Shown here one piece after another: positions 14,731 through 23,546 of a DNA stretch of 23,619 bases. The stretch comes from an uncultured Porphyromonas sp. GTDB lineage: Bacteria > Bacteroidota > Bacteroidia > Bacteroidales > Porphyromonadaceae. The notes beneath the pieces are model-generated. The model had not been told where the DNA came from and did not search any database. It worked only from the letters and a program-made list of their open reading frames with translations. The DNA lies in NCBI GenBank assembly GCA_900539765.1, contig UQDF01000035.1, positions 1-23,619 on the forward strand, written 5' to 3'. The translations under genes and the position numbers were made by a program. How positions within the stretch are numbered: the first letter of the stretch is position 1; each line of letters starts with the position of its first letter.

Positions 14731-17700
14731 CTACTGCTTAGCGAGCCACTCGTAGCCGTTGCGGAAGAACTGTATCCACGGAGAGACCTGATCCTCCTGG
14801 CGACGCTCTTCGGGATAGAAGCCACACTGCCAGGTGAGCGTAGCACGCTCTGGATGAGGCATCATAGCTAGGTGACGCCCATCGCTACTGCAGAGTGCTG
14901 CGATGCTGCGCTCAGAACCATTGGGGTTGCCTGGATAGGTGTCGTAATGGTAGCGTGCTGCGATCTGCTCATCAGGTATCGTGGGGCAGACGAAGCGTCC
15001 CTCGCCGTGAGCCACCCATACACCGAGCTGACACCCTTCGAGACCTTGTGTCAAGATAGCGCCCGTGTCGGCTATGTCTACGGTTAGGAAGTTGGACTCG
15101 AACTTGTGCGAGGCGTTGTGCTCCAGCTTGAAGAGGCTTTCACCCTGAGCATCCTTGCCGAGGAGACCGAGCTGAGCCATGAGCTGACAGCCGTTGCAGA
15201 TGCCGAGCGAGAGCGTGTCGGGACGTGCATAGAACGCTTCGATAGCCTTGCGAGCACGCTCATTGTAAAGGATACCCGCAGCCCAGCCCTTGGCAGAGCC
15301 TAAGACATCGGAGTGCGAGAAGCCACCGCAGTAGACGAGCATACGCACGTCGGCTAGGTCGGTGCGCCCCTCGATGAGGTCGGTCAGATGCACGTCCACC
15401 ACGTCGAAGCCTGCGAGGTGCAGTGCGTAAGCCATCTCACGCTCACCGTTGGTTCCGTTGTCACGTAGGATAGCCGCCTTGATGCCTGAAGCCTTCGTGC
15501 GATGAGGCTCTAGCCCTAGACCAGCATAAGTGCCAGCAAAAGCGTGCGGGAAGCGCCACTGTACGGGTTGCTTGCCTAGGCTCTCGTAGCGATTAGTGGC
15601 TAGCGCTTCGCCACTCTGGAAGCAGTCTAGCAAGTAAGACTTGTTTGCCCAGCACTTGCGAGCAGCATCTATGTCAACCTCGTACGTCTTGCCCTCCTGA
15701 TGGATCATTAGCAGGCGAGACTCGGTGGGTGCGCCTAGGTCGGCATAAGCGATCTCGTACTCCTCGAGGATACGCTTCGCCTGCTCTGCCTTAGAGACCT
15801 GTAGGATGACGCCCGGGTTCTCGCTGTAGAGTGCCGTGACGAGGTCCACATTGGCGAGTGCGTCAAGGCTAATCTCAGCACCTCCATGTGTATTGGCAAA
15901 GCACATCTCCAAGAGCGTTGTGACCATACCGCCTGCCGATATGTCGTGACCGGCTAGGACTAAGCCCTTATGGATCAACTCCTGAACGGCCTCAAAAGCG
16001 GTGGCGAAGTAGTCGGTATCACCGACTGTGGGGAAGCTGTCACCCAGCTGTCCCAATGCTTGTGCCAAAGCTGAGCCACCGAGTGCCATCGGAGCAAAGC
16101 TAAAGTCTATGTAGAGCAGACGACTCTGCTTAGCAGCCTTGAGCTCAGGCGTTACGATGCCTCTGACGTTGCTCACGGGAGCTGCTGCGGTGATGATCAG
16201 TGTGCCTGGGCTCATCACCTGCTTTCCGTCGGGATACTTCTGCGTCATAGAGAGCGAGTCTTTGCCCGTCGGGATATTGATCCCTAGATCTATAGCAAAC
16301 TCACTACAAGCCTGCACCGCCTCATAGAGACGTGCGTCCTCGCCCTTGTTGCGACAAGGCCACATCCAGTTAGCACTGAGCGAGATGCCACGTATGCCAC
16401 CCTCGATGGGAGCAAAGACAATGTTCGTCAGAGCCTCTGCGATAGCCATCCGAGAGCCAGCCCCAGCATCGATGAGTGCCACCTGAGGCGCATGCCCTAC
16501 GGCAGTCGCCATACCGCTCTTGCCGTCGTAGTCTAGTGCCATAGCACCGAGATCGGATAGTGGTAGCTGAAGTGCACCAACGCATTGCTGCTGTGCCACA
16601 CGACCCGTTACGGAGCGGTCCACTTTGTTGGTCAACCAATCCTTAGAGGCGACCGCTTCGAGGGTCAATACTTTGTCTAGGTATTGGCGCCACTGCTCTT
16701 TGTCATAGCTTACTGTGGCAAACTGGTGAGCGACCGTCTCGTCTTCCATAACCGTCTTGGGCGACTGCCCCAGCAGGTCGGATACGGCTAGGTCGATGGC
16801 TGCGCGTCCCTCCCGCTCTGTGCTAAAGAGTAGACGCTCATCGTCGGTCGTCTCGCCTACCTTATATATAGGACTGCCCTCACGTCGTGCTATCTGCTCC
16901 ATCTGCGCATACTCACGCTCCTGGATGAGCAGACCGACACGCTCTTGGCTCTCATTGCCGATGATCTCTCTAGCGGAGAGCGTCGGGTCGCCTACGGGTA
17001 GTGCGTCAATGTCGATGCGTCCTCCCGTCTCCTCGATAAGCTCCGTGAGACAGTTCAGGTGTCCGCCAGCGCCATGGTCGTGGATGCTCACGATCGGGTT
17101 CTCGCCCTGCTCGCTGATAGCGCGGACCACGTTGAGAACACGCTTCTGCATCTCAGGGTTGGCACGCTGCACCGCATTAAGCTCGATACCGCTACTGTAC
17201 TCGCCCGTAGCGACAGAGCTGACGGCACCGCCACCCATACCGATGCGGTAGTTGTCGCCACCGAGTAGCACGACCGTCTCACTTGGCTGTGGTGTCTCCT
17301 TCTTAGCATCCTCTTGGGGAGCGTAGCCCATACCGCCCGCTAGCATGATCACCTTATCGTAGCCGTAGAGCGTACTGTCGGCACTCTCCTGATGCTCGAA
17401 CGTGAGTAGCGAGCCATTGATTAGGGGCTGTCCAAACTTATTGCCAAAGTCACTAGCGCCGTCGCTCGCTTTCGTCAGGATCTCTTGCGGAGACTGGTAA
17501 AGCCAGGGACGTGGGTCTAGCTTGGCAGGACTCAGCTTCTGATCCTTCTCTAGACGTGGGTAGGAGGTGATGTAGACGGCACTACCAGAGAGTGGTAGCG
17601 ACCCCTTGCCACCGCACATGCGGTCACGGATCTCACCGCCCGAGCCAGTAGCTGCTCCGTTGAAGGGCTCAACCGTCGTGGGGAAGTTGTGCGTCTCAGC

Positions 17701-18432
17701 CTTTAGTGCCAAGACCGTATTGCGCTCCCTTAGTGTGAAGAGCGAAGGCTCCGTCGCACTCGTTGGCGCAAACTGCCAGACGCGAGGACCCTTGACAAAA
17801 GCTACATTGTCCTTGTAAGCCGAGACGATGCCGTTAGGGTTCTCCTTGGAGGTTTGCTTGATCATCGCAAAGAGCGAATCGTTTTGTCGCAAGCCGTCGA
17901 TGATGAAGGTGCCGTTGAATATCTTGTGGCGGCAATGCTCCGAGTTGACCTGTGAGAAGCCGAAGACCTCAGAGTCTGTCAGCGGACGACCTATGCGTGC
18001 CGAGACACCCTGTAGGTAGGCTATCTCCTCCTCGCTTAGGGCTAGTCCCTCCTCCTCGTTGTACGCCTCTAGGTCCGTGATCTCACGGATCGGCTGTGGC
18101 TCAGCGGTCATAGCGAAGCTCTCCTGACCTAATCCCTTGTAGATCGCTTGGAGCATCGGGTCGTAGTGCGGCTTCACCTCGTGGGTACGTGTGAGCTGCT
18201 CGATACGGTCGATGCCAGAGATGCGCATATTTTGCGTTATCTCCACAGCATTGGTACTCCATGGAGTCACCTGCGTAGGACGAGGTCCCACAAAGGTTCC
18301 CTCGAGATGAGACTCGGGAGCCAGCTGCGCTCCGCCAAAGAGCCACGAGAGACGCTCGCAGGTCTCCTCGCTGAGAGCTGAGCTGTGTGAGACTGCATAA
18401 ATCGTATCACCAAGGACAAAGTAACTAATCAT
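14731..18432 (-). CDS. purL: Phosphoribosylformylglycinamidine synthase (single-chain PurL)
   Basis: The 1233-residue enzyme converts FGAR, glutamine and ATP to FGAM in purine synthesis in the cytoplasm. It is the large single-chain form: N-terminal PurS-like domain (1-150), then FGFSQVNSEHCRHK (157-170), ETHNFPTTVEPFNGAATG (246-263) and GGEIRDR (265-271) of the first synthetase half, a second AIRS-like half, and a C-terminal class I glutaminase with nucleophile Cys1079 (SLGICNGCQL) and His1193/Glu1195 (MMPHPER). All catalytic motifs are present. E. coli PurL is about 1295 residues, so this is slightly short but complete. dprA follows 17 bases behind. Confidence 0.97.
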   Translation of the reverse strand: MISYFVLGDTIYAVSHSSALSEETCERLSWLFGGAQLAPESHLEGTFVGPRPTQVTPWSTNAVEITQNMRISGIDRIEQLTRTHEVKPHYDPMLQAIYKGLGQESFAMTAEPQPIREITDLEAYNEEEGLALSEEEIAYLQGVSARIGRPLTDSEVFGFSQVNSEHCRHKIFNGTFIIDGLRQNDSLFAMIKQTSKENPNGIVSAYKDNVAFVKGPRVWQFAPTSATEPSLFTLRERNTVLALKAETHNFPTTVEPFNGAATGSGGEIRDRMCGGKGSLPLSGSAVYITSYPRLEKDQKLSPAKLDPRPWLYQSPQEILTKASDGASDFGNKFGQPLINGSLLTFEHQESADSTLYGYDKVIMLAGGMGYAPQEDAKKETPQPSETVVLLGGDNYRIGMGGGAVSSVATGEYSSGIELNAVQRANPEMQKRVLNVVRAISEQGENPIVSIHDHGAGGHLNCLTELIEETGGRIDIDALPVGDPTLSAREIIGNESQERVGLLIQEREYAQMEQIARREGSPIYKVGETTDDERLLFSTEREGRAAIDLAVSDLLGQSPKTVMEDETVAHQFATVSYDKEQWRQYLDKVLTLEAVASKDWLTNKVDRSVTGRVAQQQCVGALQLPLSDLGAMALDYDGKSGMATAVGHAPQVALIDAGAGSRMAIAEALTNIVFAPIEGGIRGISLSANWMWPCRNKGEDARLYEAVQACSEFAIDLGINIPTGKDSLSMTQKYPDGKQVMSPGTLIITAAAPVSNVRGIVTPELKAAKQSRLLYIDFSFAPMALGGSALAQALGQLGDSFPTVGDTDYFATAFEAVQELIHKGLVLAGHDISAGGMVTTLLEMCFANTHGGAEISLDALANVDLVTALYSENPGVILQVSKAEQAKRILEEYEIAYADLGAPTESRLLMIHQEGKTYEVDIDAARKCWANKSYLLDCFQSGEALATNRYESLGKQPVQWRFPHAFAGTYAGLGLEPHRTKASGIKAAILRDNGTNGEREMAYALHLAGFDVVDVHLTDLIEGRTDLADVRMLVYCGGFSHSDVLGSAKGWAAGILYNERARKAIEAFYARPDTLSLGICNGCQLMAQLGLLGKDAQGESLFKLEHNASHKFESNFLTVDIADTGAILTQGLEGCQLGVWVAHGEGRFVCPTIPDEQIAARYHYDTYPGNPNGSERSIAALCSSDGRHLAMMPHPERATLTWQCGFYPEERRQEDQVSPWIQFFRNGYEWLAKQ

Positions 18433-18471
18433 AGCGGGTTGTGTATAATGGGTCTGAAACTACTTGCGTTG

Positions 18472-18501
18472 CAAATGTACGGAAATTAGCGTTGAGGGCA
18501 G
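18472..18501 (-). promoter_or_regulatory. Promoter of purL-dprA
   Basis: The minus strand has TACATTTG (18479-18472), an exact TAnnTTTG match, preceded after a 19-base spacer by CTG (18501-18499) instead of TTG. Transcription would start near 18465, 33 bases before the purL ATG. The short leader leaves no room for a purine riboswitch. Confidence 0.55.
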
Positions 18502-18505
18502 CTGT

Positions 18506-19228
18506 TTAGACATATAGTTGCCCAGCTTCGTTGAGCGTGGGAATGTGTGTCGAGCTGTCTTGCTCGAGGCAGAGGCGCAAGCTCTCAGGGTAACCACGCT
18601 GTATCAGCCGTTGGTTGTGATCGCAATTATAGAGGTAGTCGTATAGATGCGCCTTGTGCTGGCGGTACAGCTCTAGCGCCGTGCGGCTGCTATCGGTGAG
18701 TCGGTAGGTTGCGCCCAGCTCCTCTAGCTTGTCTAGGAGCGCAGCGCCGTAGAGCGTGTCCTCGATACAGAAGCTGTTTTGCCAACCAGAAGCGAGTACC
18801 GTCACGGCCCGCCCCGAAGCTTGGCAGTGACGCGCCACGGCAGTGAGATTGCTAAAAGCGCCAACGATGATCTCCGCTGCGCCAGCCTCTCGAGCTGCGT
18901 GAATGGCTTGGGTGCCGTTGGTCGTCGTGAATACGATGCTACGTCCACCGATCCGCTCAGCGGTAAATTCGGAGGGATCGTTACCTAGGTCAGCCCACGG
19001 GCAACGCATCGCATTGCGCTCGGCAGCTACCACATAGCCCTTGTCGAGAAAGCTCTCCGCCTCCTCGGTCGTCGCCACGGGTATGATCTCCTTAGCACCA
19101 TGGTCAAAGGCCGCCACCATCGAGGTGCCAGCACGCAGGATATCCACCACGACCACCACGCTGTCCTCCTGGTGGTAGTAAGGGTAGAGTGCTGGACACG
19201 GACAAATATCAAAAGTCAGATGTGCCAT
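18506..19228 (-). CDS. comB: ComB-family 2-phosphosulfolactate phosphatase
   Basis: This 240-residue protein belongs to the ComB family, which in methanogens dephosphorylates 2-phosphosulfolactate in coenzyme M synthesis. The family signatures are visible: VVVVDILRAGTS (26-35 region, with Asp29), ERNAMRCPWADLGNDPSEF (70-88), TTTNGTQAI (101-109) and CIEDTLYGAAL (154-164). The protein is complete. No other coenzyme M gene lies nearby, and Bacteroidota are not known to make coenzyme M, so the substrate here may be another sulfonate or phosphoester (inference). One possible link is cysteate/sulfonolipid metabolism, which has no support in this window. Its start is 30 bases after a strong hairpin, and no clear own promoter was seen. 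Confidence 0.85.
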   Translation of the reverse strand: MAHLTFDICPCPALYPYYHQEDSVVVVVDILRAGTSMVAAFDHGAKEIIPVATTEEAESFLDKGYVVAAERNAMRCPWADLGNDPSEFTAERIGGRSIVFTTTNGTQAIHAAREAGAAEIIVGAFSNLTAVARHCQASGRAVTVLASGWQNSFCIEDTLYGAALLDKLEELGATYRLTDSSRTALELYRQHKAHLYDYLYNCDHNQRLIQRGYPESLRLCLEQDSSTHIPTLNEAGQLYV

Positions 19229-19257
19229 AAGAGCGGAAAGTTTGTTGAGACGATGTC

Positions 19258-19301
19258 AAAGCCCTCCACGAGTGAGGCAGAGATGCTCAGTGGAGGGCTT
19301 T
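19258..19301. terminator. Hairpin between gcvT and comB
   Basis: Arms 19258-19269 (AAAGCCCTCCAC) and 19290-19301 (GTGGAGGGCTTT) form a perfect 12-bp stem around a 20-nt loop, within which TGAG/CTCA may pair. The A3/T3 ends make it a likely intrinsic terminator for transcripts from gcvT. It lies only 30 bases before comB, so it may alternatively be a leader structure of comB. Confidence 0.65.
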
Positions 19302-19319
19302 GCTTAGCGCGCTGCTTGT

Positions 19320-19504
19320 CGCTTGAGACTGTTGCATAAAGGCGAATCGCTGTGTTGCTTTCGGGGTTCGGCTTCAGTTACATACGGAGGTATGCTCCCT
19401 TCAGACCTCACCCCCAGCGCCTTGCGCTTCATATTTTCTGCAAAGTCAGGACAATCTTGCAAGCAAGATTGTGAGACTGTTGACTTTTGCAACAGTCTCC
19501 GCTT
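19320..19504. mobile_element. Complete 175-bp MITE with target duplication
   Basis: Perfect 12-bp inverted ends GAGACTGTTGCA (19325-19336) and TGCAACAGTCTC (19488-19499) bound 175 bp. They are flanked by the direct repeat CGCTT (19320-19324 and 19500-19504), the target duplication; GAG follows on the right too, so the match could be fortuitously extended to 8 bp. An internal copy of the left end (19473-19482) pairs with the right end as a 10-bp hairpin, and a 10-bp palindromic stem lies at 19451-19472. It encodes no transposase; an autonomous partner must supply it. Ends of 12 bp and a 5-bp duplication are what is known for IS1126 of P. gingivalis, a possible parent (from memory). It lies 26 bases after the gcvT stop. 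Confidence 0.88.
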
Positions 19505-19530
19505 GAGTAGCTTAGCGCAGCGTAGTGTGA

Positions 19531-20622
19531 TTACTTGCGGAAGGGGGGCTTGACCACCTTAGCCTCGAGGTTGCGCTTGCGGACAGCAATGTAGATCTTG
19601 CTGTCTAGCTTGCTGTACTCCGTAGAGACGTAGCCCATACCGATGCCCACCTTGAGTGCGGGAGACATAGTACCAGAGGTGACCACGCCGATCTTCTCGC
19701 CAGCCTCGTTGACTATGTCGTAGTGCTGACGGGGGATACCCTTGTCGACCATCTCGAAGGCGACGAGCTTGCGCGTTACGCCCTCGGCCTTCTGCTTGAG
19801 TAGAGCCTCACGACCTACGAGTTCGGGCTTATTGTCTGTGAGCTTGGTGATCCAGCCTAGACCGCTCTCTAGCGTCGTGTGCTGATCGTCGATATCGTTG
19901 CCGTAGAGGCAGAAGCCAGCCTCCAGACGGAGCGTGTCACGCGCACCCAGACCAGCCGGCATAATACCCTCGGGCTTGCCAGCCTCAAAGATAGCGTCCC
20001 AGATCTTGTCAGCATACTGAGGGAAGAAGTAGAGCTCGAAGCCTCCGCAGCCCGTGTAGCCTGTGTTGGAGATGATCACGTTGGGGCAGTCTGCGAAGGT
20101 ACCCACCTTAAAGTGGTAGTAGGGCACCTCGCTCAGGTTGATGTCCGTCAGACGCTGTAGTACTTGCGTAGCCTTCGGACCCTGTACGGCTAGCTGTCCG
20201 ATCTTGGCAGAGCCGTCCTCGAGGTCAGCACCCATATCGTTTTGCTTGAGGCACCACGCCCAGTCCTTAACCACGTTAGCAGCATTGGGGACGAGCATAT
20301 ACTTGTCCTCCTCGTAGCGATATACGAGGAAGTCGTCTAGGAGTGTACCCTGCTCTGTCGTGAAGCAGCTGTACTGTATCTGCCCCACCTCTAGCTTGGA
20401 GGCATCGTTGCTAGATACTTTCTGTAGGAATTCGAGAGCCTTCGGTCCTTTGACCCAAAACTCTCCCATGTGTGACACGTCAAAGACGCCGACACCATTG
20501 ATCACATTCATATGCTCCTCAAGGATCCCCGTAGGGTACTCGATAGGCATATTGTAGCCTGCGAAGTCGTGCATCTTAGCGCCTAGTGCTATGTGACGCT
20601 CTGTAAATGGAGTAGTCTTCAT
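19531..20622 (-). CDS. gcvT: Aminomethyltransferase, glycine cleavage T-protein
   Basis: The 363-residue enzyme releases ammonia from the aminomethyl group on H-protein and passes the carbon to tetrahydrofolate. Visible are HDFAGYNMPIEYP (18-30), GVFDVSHMGE (45-54), GTLLDDFLVYR (92-102) with the catalytic Asp of the family, NTGYTGCGGFELYF (186-199) and LGARDTLRLEAGFCLYGND (225-243). The family often has Glu where GYTGC has Cys here; small residues occur too. It is of normal length. No gene for the H- or P-protein adjoins it in the window, and the leader is too short for a glycine riboswitch. A MITE lies directly behind it. Confidence 0.96.
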   Translation of the reverse strand: MKTTPFTERHIALGAKMHDFAGYNMPIEYPTGILEEHMNVINGVGVFDVSHMGEFWVKGPKALEFLQKVSSNDASKLEVGQIQYSCFTTEQGTLLDDFLVYRYEEDKYMLVPNAANVVKDWAWCLKQNDMGADLEDGSAKIGQLAVQGPKATQVLQRLTDINLSEVPYYHFKVGTFADCPNVIISNTGYTGCGGFELYFFPQYADKIWDAIFEAGKPEGIMPAGLGARDTLRLEAGFCLYGNDIDDQHTTLESGLGWITKLTDNKPELVGREALLKQKAEGVTRKLVAFEMVDKGIPRQHYDIVNEAGEKIGVVTSGTMSPALKVGIGMGYVSTEYSKLDSKIYIAVRKRNLEAKVVKPPFRK

Positions 20623-20682
20623 AATGGTATGATGTTATTGATTGATCTGGATTAAATTAGTGAGCTAAGCTCGTTCACTCCC

Positions 20683-20709
20683 CAAAGATAGTGAAAATGG
20701 AGATACCAA
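20683..20709 (-). promoter_or_regulatory. Candidate promoter of gcvT
   Basis: The minus strand reads TATCTTTG (20690-20683), identical to the -7 box of the ATPase operon. TTG stands at 20709-20707, giving a 16-base spacer, shorter than the usual 19-21. The predicted start near 20676 leaves a leader of about 54 bases. Confidence 0.5.
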
Positions 20710-20863
20710 CCCTTTAGGAGCAAAAAACACCAGGCAGAAAGCCCACGAAGTGTGTGGTGCATGGGGAGCTCTACGCTCATACCCTTCTAAGGTTGTGACC
20801 TATGCGACAGAGGAACAGAGACTTCAGAAGTGTATGTGTCACAAATCATTAACATCTTCAGAG

Positions 20864-20871
20864 TACTTTTG
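20864..20871 (+). promoter_or_regulatory. -7 box of the TonB receptor gene
   Basis: TACTTTTG matches TAnnTTTG, 28 bases before the ATG at 20900. No TTG is found at the -33 distance. With the gcvT -7 box at 20683-20690 this makes the 277-base gap a divergent promoter region; I see no riboswitch in it. Confidence 0.45.
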
Positions 20872-20899
20872 CGAGTGAAATCAATTTTCTCAAACTCGT

Positions 20900-23308
20900 A
20901 TGCGACATCTTTCTAAGCTTATCTTGCTCCTTGTTGTTCTTACAATCACCGCTTATCTAAATGCTCAGGAACCCTTTACACAAGAGGTGCGCGGGGAGGT
21001 CATCTCCGCACTCCCTGATGATACGATTGTTGGAGCCTCGATCATATTAGTCGGTAGTGATCCACTCGTAGGGACAACGACGGGATCGGATCAGAAGTTC
21101 TCTCTACGGCTACCTGTAGGTCGTTGCTCCCTGCAGATTAGCTGTGTAGGTTATGAGTCTCAGGAGGTAGACCTCCTCGTTGTAGCGGGCAAGCAGAGCG
21201 TGCTGCATATAACCTTGACACCATCAGACACTAAGCTTGATGCTGTGGTTGTGACAGCTCCGTATGACAAGAGTACTCCTACGAATAGGCTTAGCCTAGC
21301 TGGAGCGCGTAGCTTTAGCGTTGATGAGGCGTATCGCTTTGCTGCTTCTCTAGGAGATCCAGCTCGTATGGTGCGTAGCTTCGCTGGTATTATGCCCGTC
21401 AACGACTCTCGCAACGATATCATCATACGTGGTAATTCGCCCGCTGGGGTGCAGTGGATACTAGATGGTATCGAGATTAGCAATCCCAATCACTTCAATA
21501 CAGGTGTCGGTATGACTGGAGGTCAGGTGAGCTATCTCAACACTAATCTGCTGACCAACTCGGACTTTCACTTGAGTGCTTGGCCAGCCCCTTATGGCAA
21601 TGCGCTTTCGGGCATCTTTGACTTGCATCTGCGTCGTGGCAATCTCGAGCGACATGAGTTCTGGCTACAGTCAGGCTTTGGGGGGCTAGAGCTAGGGGCT
21701 GAGGGGTACTTGCGCAAGGGGGGGCAATCGTCTTACCTTGCTTCTTATCGCTACTCTGTCCCTGATATTGTACATGCGCTCGGTGTCAAGATGCCGGTGG
21801 TGCCACGCTATCAAGACTTCACGACGAAGCTCCACTTCGACCTAGGGCACGGGCATAAGCTCTCTTTCGTTGGACTGTTTAGCAAGAGTCATATAGGTTT
21901 TGCCACAAACGAGCTGGGAGACAATTTTGAATATGCCGACTACGACTTTAGTAAGCTTTCTTTCGCACAGCGCATAGCAATCAATTCGACAACTTACATT
22001 GCAGGGCTGACACATAGCGTACAGTTTTCTTCTCGCATGTCACTCAGTACGCAGCTCTCCTTCGTACGCTCTGATACAGGTATGCCTGTTGATACGATGA
22101 ACCTCCAAGGGGACAAGCAGAATCCTCAGTGGCATGTCATGTGGTCGGAGTCCGCACAGGAGAATAAGTGGTCGCTTCACTCAGATCTTACATGGCATCC
22201 CAGTCGGGAGGGGATACTCGTGGCAGGTCTCAAAGGTGATCTCTTTGATGCGTACTATATGGAGCAGACGGCTGATAGCACCTTTGCTCAAGGCGTGCGA
22301 ACGATTGCTGAGGAGAGTCCCCTCTATGGCTTAATCCGAGCCTATGGACAGTATCGTCATCGTATGGGAAGTTACTGGACAGCAACATTGGGCCTACATG
22401 GTATGTACCTTACGATCAATGATCGCTATGCTATCGAGCCTCGTATGGGCGTGCAGTATCAGCCAGCCCGCTCTCACACCATTGGCCTTGCTGCGGGGCT
22501 GTATAGTCAGATGCTCCCTCGCTCCTTCTACTTCATACGGCACTATACGCCAGAGGGTATAGAGTATCGCAATAAGCAGGTTGACTTCACACGCAGTGCG
22601 CAGGTCGATCTCTACTACGACTGGGCTTTTGCGCCTAACTGGCATGCTAAGATAGAGGGTTACTATCAGGAGCTATACAGAGTACCCGTGGTCAATGATC
22701 CGAACTCTATATGGACGCTCCTAGAGATAGGTGGCGCTGGACAAAACTACATAGAGCGTCAGAGCGATCTAGTCAATAAGGGGCGTGGTAGAAACTATGG
22801 TGTAGAGCTTACGGTGGAGAAGTTTTATAGCAACAACTACTACCTCCTCTTCAACGCATCACTCTACAGCTCGACCTATACGACAGGATTTCAGAAAGAG
22901 TGGTGGAGTACCGTCTTCGATGGTCGATACCTTGTCAATCTAACGGGAGGATATGAGTGGAAGTTGCCGAAGCACTGGGCGCTCTTTACCGATCTCAAGG
23001 CCTCCTATGCGGGGGGCGTTCGCTACACACCGATACGAGAAGACTTATATAAGCAGAGTGGTCAGATAGAGCTTGACAAGACACAAGTCAATGCTCTTCA
23101 AGCCAAGGATTACCTCCGAGCAGACTTAAAGATAGGCGCTCGCCAGATAGGTCAGCGTATCACTCAAGAGTGGGCGGTAGACTTGCAGAATGTGACGAAC
23201 CGTAAGAACGTGATGTCTATCCTCTTCGATAATGGTGAGTACTCAACGATGTACACCCAGGGCTTTATGCCGATGGTTACTTACAAGCTCTTTTTCTCTG
23301 TAAAATAA
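20900..23308 (+). CDS. TonB-dependent outer-membrane receptor
   Basis: The 802-residue protein is an outer-membrane active-transport receptor of unknown ligand. A signal peptide (1-22, LTITAYLNAQ) is followed by a carboxypeptidase-regulatory-like domain (about 28-107, RGEVISALPDDTIVGASI to LHITLTPSD), a TonB-box-like LDAVVVTA (113-120), the plug (about 130-245; MVRSFAGIMPVNDSRNDIII and WILDGIEISNPNHF) and a 22-stranded barrel to the C terminus, which ends in alternating hydrophobic residues (MVTYKLFFSVK). The plug sequence resembles those of Bacteroidota receptors without a SusD partner, and no SusD gene follows. The ligand (metal complex, peptide or other) cannot be read from the sequence. 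Confidence 0.92.
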   Translation: MRHLSKLILLLVVLTITAYLNAQEPFTQEVRGEVISALPDDTIVGASIILVGSDPLVGTTTGSDQKFSLRLPVGRCSLQISCVGYESQEVDLLVVAGKQSVLHITLTPSDTKLDAVVVTAPYDKSTPTNRLSLAGARSFSVDEAYRFAASLGDPARMVRSFAGIMPVNDSRNDIIIRGNSPAGVQWILDGIEISNPNHFNTGVGMTGGQVSYLNTNLLTNSDFHLSAWPAPYGNALSGIFDLHLRRGNLERHEFWLQSGFGGLELGAEGYLRKGGQSSYLASYRYSVPDIVHALGVKMPVVPRYQDFTTKLHFDLGHGHKLSFVGLFSKSHIGFATNELGDNFEYADYDFSKLSFAQRIAINSTTYIAGLTHSVQFSSRMSLSTQLSFVRSDTGMPVDTMNLQGDKQNPQWHVMWSESAQENKWSLHSDLTWHPSREGILVAGLKGDLFDAYYMEQTADSTFAQGVRTIAEESPLYGLIRAYGQYRHRMGSYWTATLGLHGMYLTINDRYAIEPRMGVQYQPARSHTIGLAAGLYSQMLPRSFYFIRHYTPEGIEYRNKQVDFTRSAQVDLYYDWAFAPNWHAKIEGYYQELYRVPVVNDPNSIWTLLEIGGAGQNYIERQSDLVNKGRGRNYGVELTVEKFYSNNYYLLFNASLYSSTYTTGFQKEWWSTVFDGRYLVNLTGGYEWKLPKHWALFTDLKASYAGGVRYTPIREDLYKQSGQIELDKTQVNALQAKDYLRADLKIGARQIGQRITQEWAVDLQNVTNRKNVMSILFDNGEYSTMYTQGFMPMVTYKLFFSVK

Positions 23309-23374
23309 CGAGAAGAGGGAGTCAGCCCCCTTGTCGTGCAAAATCTCGAGGTGGGCTAAGTGGAAAGTTTTCAC

Positions 23375-23382
23375 TACCTTTG
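23375..23382 (+). promoter_or_regulatory. -7 box of the tRNA-Ala gene
   Basis: TACCTTTG is an exact TAnnTTTG match, 45 bases before the mature tRNA. The -33 place reads TGG rather than TTG. It suggests that the tRNA is transcribed on its own and not from the receptor gene. Confidence 0.6.
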
Positions 23383-23426
23383 CAATGGTTCATGAGAGAC
23401 CTCGATTGAGGGTTGATCTGACTCTT

Positions 23427-23503
23427 GGGGCATTAGCTCATCTGGCTAGAGCGCGACACTGGCAGTGTCGAGGTGATCGGTTCAAGTCCGATATGCTCCA
23501 CCA
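23427..23503 (+). tRNA. tRNA-Ala (anticodon GGC)
   Basis: The 77 bases fold as a full cloverleaf. The acceptor stem GGGGCAT/ATGCTCC has the G3-U70 pair that marks alanine tRNAs. The D arm is AGCTCATCTGGCTAGAGC; the anticodon stem CGACA/TGTCG holds the loop CTGGCAG with anticodon GGC; the T arm reads ATCGGTTCAAGTCCGAT. Discriminator A and an encoded CCA (23501-23503) follow. It reads GCC and GCU codons. Confidence 0.96.
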
Positions 23504-23506
23504 CGG

Positions 23507-23546
23507 GAGGATGATACTATATTATATATGGTGTCATCCTCTTTTT
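23507..23546 (+). terminator. Terminator of tRNA-Ala
   Basis: Arms GAGGATGATAC (23507-23517) and GTGTCATCCTC (23531-23541) pair over 11 bp (one G-T), with an AT-rich loop, and are followed by five T (23542-23546). It begins 4 bases after the CCA end. The rest of the window (to 23619) holds only a small hairpin at 23584-23599 (CGACCGC/GCGGTCG). Confidence 0.85.

Noticed and set aside
19304..19492. Short open frame of 62 codons on the minus strand
   Set aside because: It lies almost wholly inside the MITE and its reading frame follows the element's hairpins. The element is a non-coding repeat; such frames recur wherever a copy lies.
20623..20899. Riboswitch (glycine or cofactor) between gcvT and the TonB receptor gene
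   Set aside because: The gcvT leader predicted from the -7 box is about 54 bases, too short. On the other side some weak pairings exist (for example 20707-20711 with GGTTG near 20791), but no known riboswitch core motif was recognised.
23309..23340. Terminator directly after the TonB receptor gene
   Set aside because: Only a weak, bulged pairing of AAGAGGG with CCCCCTT is present and no T-run follows; not strong enough to list.
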